NCBI GenBank assembly: GCA_009786675.1
Contig: WQRP01000065.1
Location: 1 to 8,448, forward strand
Source of the DNA: Treponema sp.
Lineage (GTDB): Bacteria; Spirochaetota; Spirochaetia; Treponematales; Breznakiellaceae
Direction: 5' to 3'
Length of the DNA stretch: 8,448 nucleotides
Shown: positions 6,229 through 8,448 of the stretch, in pieces
Layout of the letters: every line of letters starts with the position of its first letter
Position numbering within the stretch: position 1 is the stretch's first letter
The notes under the pieces: model-generated
The model's input: only the letters and a program-made list of their open reading frames with translations
Databases searched by the model: none
What the model was told of the DNA's origin: nothing
Translations under genes and position numbers: made by a program

Positions 6229-6891
6229 ATGAAGAAGACGAAGATGACGCTGTGCGGAATTGCCGCAGCCCTGCTTGCCGTGGCACTTGTTGCCTGTGGT
6301 ACCGGCGCCCCTGCCGCAAGGCAGGCGGACGATCTTGTTTCGGTTCTTGCAACCGGGGAGTGGTTTGCCATGGACGATCAGGGTGCCCCTGATTTTGGCT
6401 CGTCCACCGCCGAAATGACCGAGATCGAGATTGGCGGCGTGGAAGCCTTTCACATTGCCGGGGAAGTGACCGATACCTTCCAGTGGGGCTTTGCCGGCTT
6501 TGGTATTCACCCGGACGCGGCGACCGTTGAAATGCTTAGGGTAACCGAGGCTATCTCCTTTATGGTAAGGGGCGACGGGCAGCGCTACTCGATTCAGTTC
6601 CAGACCAGTGACGTAAGGGACTACGGGTTTTTCTGGGTTCTTTTCGACACCGAGGCGGACGAGGCTGTTAGGATTACCATTCCAATGCGGAACTTTATGC
6701 AGCCTGGTTGGGCTTCGCCGGTTGGGCGGCTTAGGCAGGATCGCGTGACCGGCCTGCAGTGGCAGACCCACGAAAGCTGGAGACCCGGCCCGTTCGAGTT
6801 GTCTATATGGGATGTCAGGTTGTACGTGCCGGCGGGAACGGCGATTCCCGAAGTGGCGGCGGCCGTCGCCCCTGTGGACTATGCTTACTAG
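6229..6891 (+). CDS. Small lipoprotein with CIA30/CBM11-like domain
   Basis: 220 residues. GGAGG (6216-6220), preceded by a T run (6209-6215), supports the ATG at 6229 rather than an in-frame TTG at 6214 that overlaps the ribosome-binding site. Lipobox L-V-A-C23, followed by a short Ala/Gly linker. Residues about 40-205 look like a single jelly-roll domain of the CIA30/CBM11 type: ISFMVRGDGQRYSIQF (GDG at 115-117), then the aromatic stretch DYGFFWVLF, an IPM strand, GLQW and a closing ELSIWDVRLY strand. Such domains bind beta-glucan chains in some cellulase systems, but CIA30-like domains also have other roles. No catalytic residues are visible. It lies 63 bases after the second GH5 gene and 20 bases before the solute-binding protein gene, so a role as an accessory glycan-binding lipoprotein is likely. 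The family call rests on motif resemblance. Confidence 0.75.
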   Translation: MKKTKMTLCGIAAALLAVALVACGTGAPAARQADDLVSVLATGEWFAMDDQGAPDFGSSTAEMTEIEIGGVEAFHIAGEVTDTFQWGFAGFGIHPDAATVEMLRVTEAISFMVRGDGQRYSIQFQTSDVRDYGFFWVLFDTEADEAVRITIPMRNFMQPGWASPVGRLRQDRVTGLQWQTHESWRPGPFELSIWDVRLYVPAGTAIPEVAAAVAPVDYAY

Positions 6892-6911
6892 TCTGAAACA
6901 GGAGGCAAGAA

Positions 6912-8282
6912 ATGTTAAACCAAAAAAGGACGGTCGGGTTTATCTTTGTCCCCATTATGCTTATGATGGCGCTTCCCGTATGGGCCGGGGGAGGGGCCGA
7001 TCGGCTTAGGGGCGCGGATATCGTCATAGGAAACTTTTGGGAAGATTATGATGTCGATACCTTTCAACCGACAAACGAAATGGAGGCAAGGATACTTGCC
7101 TACCGCAGAAGAATTCTGACCGAGCACGGCTTTAGGATGAGCCATAGGCAAATCGCGAACTGGAACGAGATGCTGCAGACCGTGGCCATTTCGATTATGG
7201 CTGGACAGCCGGTGGCAAGCGCCTTCTGGCTGACCCCGGCCTGGGGCATAACCCTGCAAAGGCAGGGCCTAATCGCTCCGATAACGGACAACGTTGACTT
7301 TTCGCCCAAAAGGGTAGGCGACGGAAGGGTTGAATGGAACCAGAGCGTAAGAAACCTGTTTACTTTCGGCGGCCGCTCCTATGCCATAGGTATTGGCTAC
7401 GGGGACAGTCTTCAGGCTTCGGTCGTCTTCTTCAACAAGCGGCTGTTCAGGGAGGCCGGCCTTGATCCTGAGCTTCCGTACAACATGCAAAGGAATCGCA
7501 CATGGACATGGGACAACTTTCTTCCCATAGCCAGGCAGCTTACGCGGGACCTTGACGGCGACGGTATAATCGACACATGGGCCATGCCTGCGGATCTTTC
7601 CACGTATATTCTCGATGCGATTGTCTCTAGCAACGGTGCCAATTTCGTTGGCAGGAACCCCAATGGGACGTTTTACAATGCCAGCGGCAGCCCGGCGTTT
7701 CTGGAGGCCCTGCAGTTTGCCATGCGGCTTATGAATGACGGTGTCATGATGCCCAGGCCGGAAGGCAGCCACTGGAATTGGTACATGCCGGCGTTTACCG
7801 ATGGCATAGTTGCGATGCGGGTGGAACCTTTGTACGTAAGGAACGACCTGCAGGGTATGGCGGATGACTGGGGCATGGTTATGTTCCCGATGGGGCCCAG
7901 GCGCAATAATTTCGTGGTGTATACCTTTGAAAACGTGCTTGTAATCCCGCACACCTTCCCCCCTGCCGAGGTTGAAAGAATTGTCTCCGCCATAGACCTG
8001 TGGAACAGGCCCGTGGACGAATCCCCTTATGCTTGGCAGGACGGACTGTGGCACCTGTTTCGAGATGCCCGCGCCGTTACGGAAACCATGGCGATTATTC
8101 GCGATCCCAGTCTGTTCATGTGGCAGTACCATATATTGATACCTGGCTTGCAGCGTGGCCACATTGCCTGGGAGATGTGGTGGCACGAAGGGGATCCCGC
8201 TCAGCTTGTCGAGGCGGTTTCCCTTGAATGGAATTCCCTCATCGCCGACGTCAACGCCGATCTTCTAGCCGCGGCACGATAA
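6912..8282 (+). CDS. ABC transporter sugar-binding protein (CUT1-type, SBP family 1)
   Basis: 456 residues, with AGGAGG at 6900-6905, six bases before ATG. Signal peptide 1-25 ending V-W-A before Gly-Gly-Gly. There is no lipobox cysteine, so this is a soluble periplasmic protein, unlike its four lipoprotein neighbours. Family signatures: FFNKRLFREAGLDP (N175), the TWxWDNF motif (197-203) followed by the helix PIARQLT, and the Asp-rich loop D213-x-D215-x-D217-G-x-x-D221, probably calcium-binding. A Trp-rich C-terminal half (WHLF, WEMWW) could stack against sugar rings. It should deliver oligosaccharides released by the GH5 enzymes to a two-permease ABC importer, which is not in this window. 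The precise ligand cannot be read from sequence. Other CUT1 substrates remain possible. Confidence 0.9.
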   Translation: MLNQKRTVGFIFVPIMLMMALPVWAGGGADRLRGADIVIGNFWEDYDVDTFQPTNEMEARILAYRRRILTEHGFRMSHRQIANWNEMLQTVAISIMAGQPVASAFWLTPAWGITLQRQGLIAPITDNVDFSPKRVGDGRVEWNQSVRNLFTFGGRSYAIGIGYGDSLQASVVFFNKRLFREAGLDPELPYNMQRNRTWTWDNFLPIARQLTRDLDGDGIIDTWAMPADLSTYILDAIVSSNGANFVGRNPNGTFYNASGSPAFLEALQFAMRLMNDGVMMPRPEGSHWNWYMPAFTDGIVAMRVEPLYVRNDLQGMADDWGMVMFPMGPRRNNFVVYTFENVLVIPHTFPPAEVERIVSAIDLWNRPVDESPYAWQDGLWHLFRDARAVTETMAIIRDPSLFMWQYHILIPGLQRGHIAWEMWWHEGDPAQLVEAVSLEWNSLIADVNADLLAAAR

Positions 8283-8288
8283 GAGTAA

Positions 8289-8314
8289 GGGGAATGCCTT
8301 GGAAGGCATTCCCC
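8289..8314 (+). terminator. Hairpin after the solute-binding protein gene
   Basis: GGGGAATGCCTT (8289-8300) and AAGGCATTCCCC (8303-8314) form a perfect twelve-pair inverted repeat around GG; in practice the innermost pairs open to make the loop. It begins six bases after the stop codon. C-rich sequence follows instead of a T-tract, so release could be Rho-assisted, or the hairpin may protect the 3' end. Confidence 0.6.
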
Positions 8315-8346
8315 CCTACCTGCTCAACAAAACATCTTTACTTCTG

Positions 8347-8433
8347 GGGGCGTGTTTCTTGTTTCCACCGCTCGTCGTATGGCGGGTGGATCCTAGCGAT
8401 TACACGCCCCAAAATGGAGGGGCTGGTAATCGC
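8347..8433 (+). promoter_or_regulatory. Leader with two mutually exclusive folds upstream of the next gene
   Basis: Fold 1: GGGGCGTGT (8347-8355) pairs with ACACGCCCC (8402-8410), enclosing an inner hairpin in which 8364-8371 pairs with 8382-8390 (one bulged G). Fold 2: GCGATTAC (8396-8403) pairs with GTAATCGC (8426-8433) and, across a small internal loop, GCCCC (8406-8410) pairs with GGGGC (8419-8423). The strand 8402-8410 is needed by both, so only one fold can exist at a time. The structure ends about nine bases before a strong Shine-Dalgarno. It resembles the layout of a riboswitch or attenuator but matches no class I know. Confidence 0.5.
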
Positions 8434-8440
8434 AACCACA

Positions 8441-8448
8441 GAAGGAGG
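8441..8448 (+). promoter_or_regulatory. Shine-Dalgarno for a gene beyond the window
   Basis: GAAGGAGG ends the window and would place a start codon roughly five to eight bases past the edge. The gene is unseen; an ABC permease would be the natural guess after a sugar-binding protein, but the leader between them suggests separate control. Confidence 0.65.

Noticed and set aside
7269..8186. A 305-codon frame on the minus strand
   Set aside because: It is the antisense shadow of the well-supported sugar-binding protein, with no signal peptide, domain or ribosome-binding support.
8414..8448. ATG at 8414, open to the window end, as the next gene's start
   Set aside because: No Shine-Dalgarno before it and it sits in the loop of the alternative hairpin; the strong GAAGGAGG at the edge points to a start beyond the window. 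Not fully excluded.

Overview
The window reads as part of a polysaccharide-degradation locus from a Gram-negative-type (diderm), GC-rich bacterium. All six convincing genes lie on the + strand, and all six products carry an export signal: one predicted outer-membrane beta-barrel, four lipoproteins and one periplasmic solute-binding protein. The wealth of lipoproteins with relaxed lipoboxes, the porin-like protein and the cellulase/sugar-binding theme suggest a spirochaete, perhaps a gut-type Treponema relative. That assignment is an inference from style, not from a marker gene.

Layout: 1-396 has no convincing gene. It starts with a 16-base C run and holds a long inverted repeat (arms within 70-112 and 224-268) with smaller hairpins inside it, then a two-hairpin leader. 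397-1515 encodes the beta-barrel protein. A second copy of the two-hairpin leader (1530-1583) precedes a 620-residue lipoprotein (1616-3478) built from three carbohydrate-binding-like modules and an extremely Cys-rich linker. A hairpin and a TTG start lead into the first of two tandem GH5 glycoside hydrolase lipoproteins (3546-4877 and 4894-6165). These are clear paralogues with complete catalytic machinery. A small lipoprotein with a CIA30/CBM11-like fold (6229-6891) and a CUT1-type sugar-binding protein (6912-8282) follow. 8283-8448 holds a hairpin, a leader with two mutually exclusive foldings, and a Shine-Dalgarno sequence for a gene that begins just outside the window.

Working model (inference): lipid-anchored GH5 enzymes cut beta-glucan (cellulose, mixed-linkage glucan or xyloglucan). 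The enzymes carry no binding module of their own, so the two separate CBM-like lipoproteins could hold the substrate. The beta-barrel could admit oligosaccharides, and the solute-binding protein would hand them to an ABC permease encoded elsewhere. This resembles a Bacteroidetes polysaccharide-utilisation locus in logic, but no SusC/SusD homologue is visible. The unusual material is mainly non-coding (repeated leaders, the large inverted repeat, the switch-like 3' leader) plus the Cys-rich modular lipoprotein.
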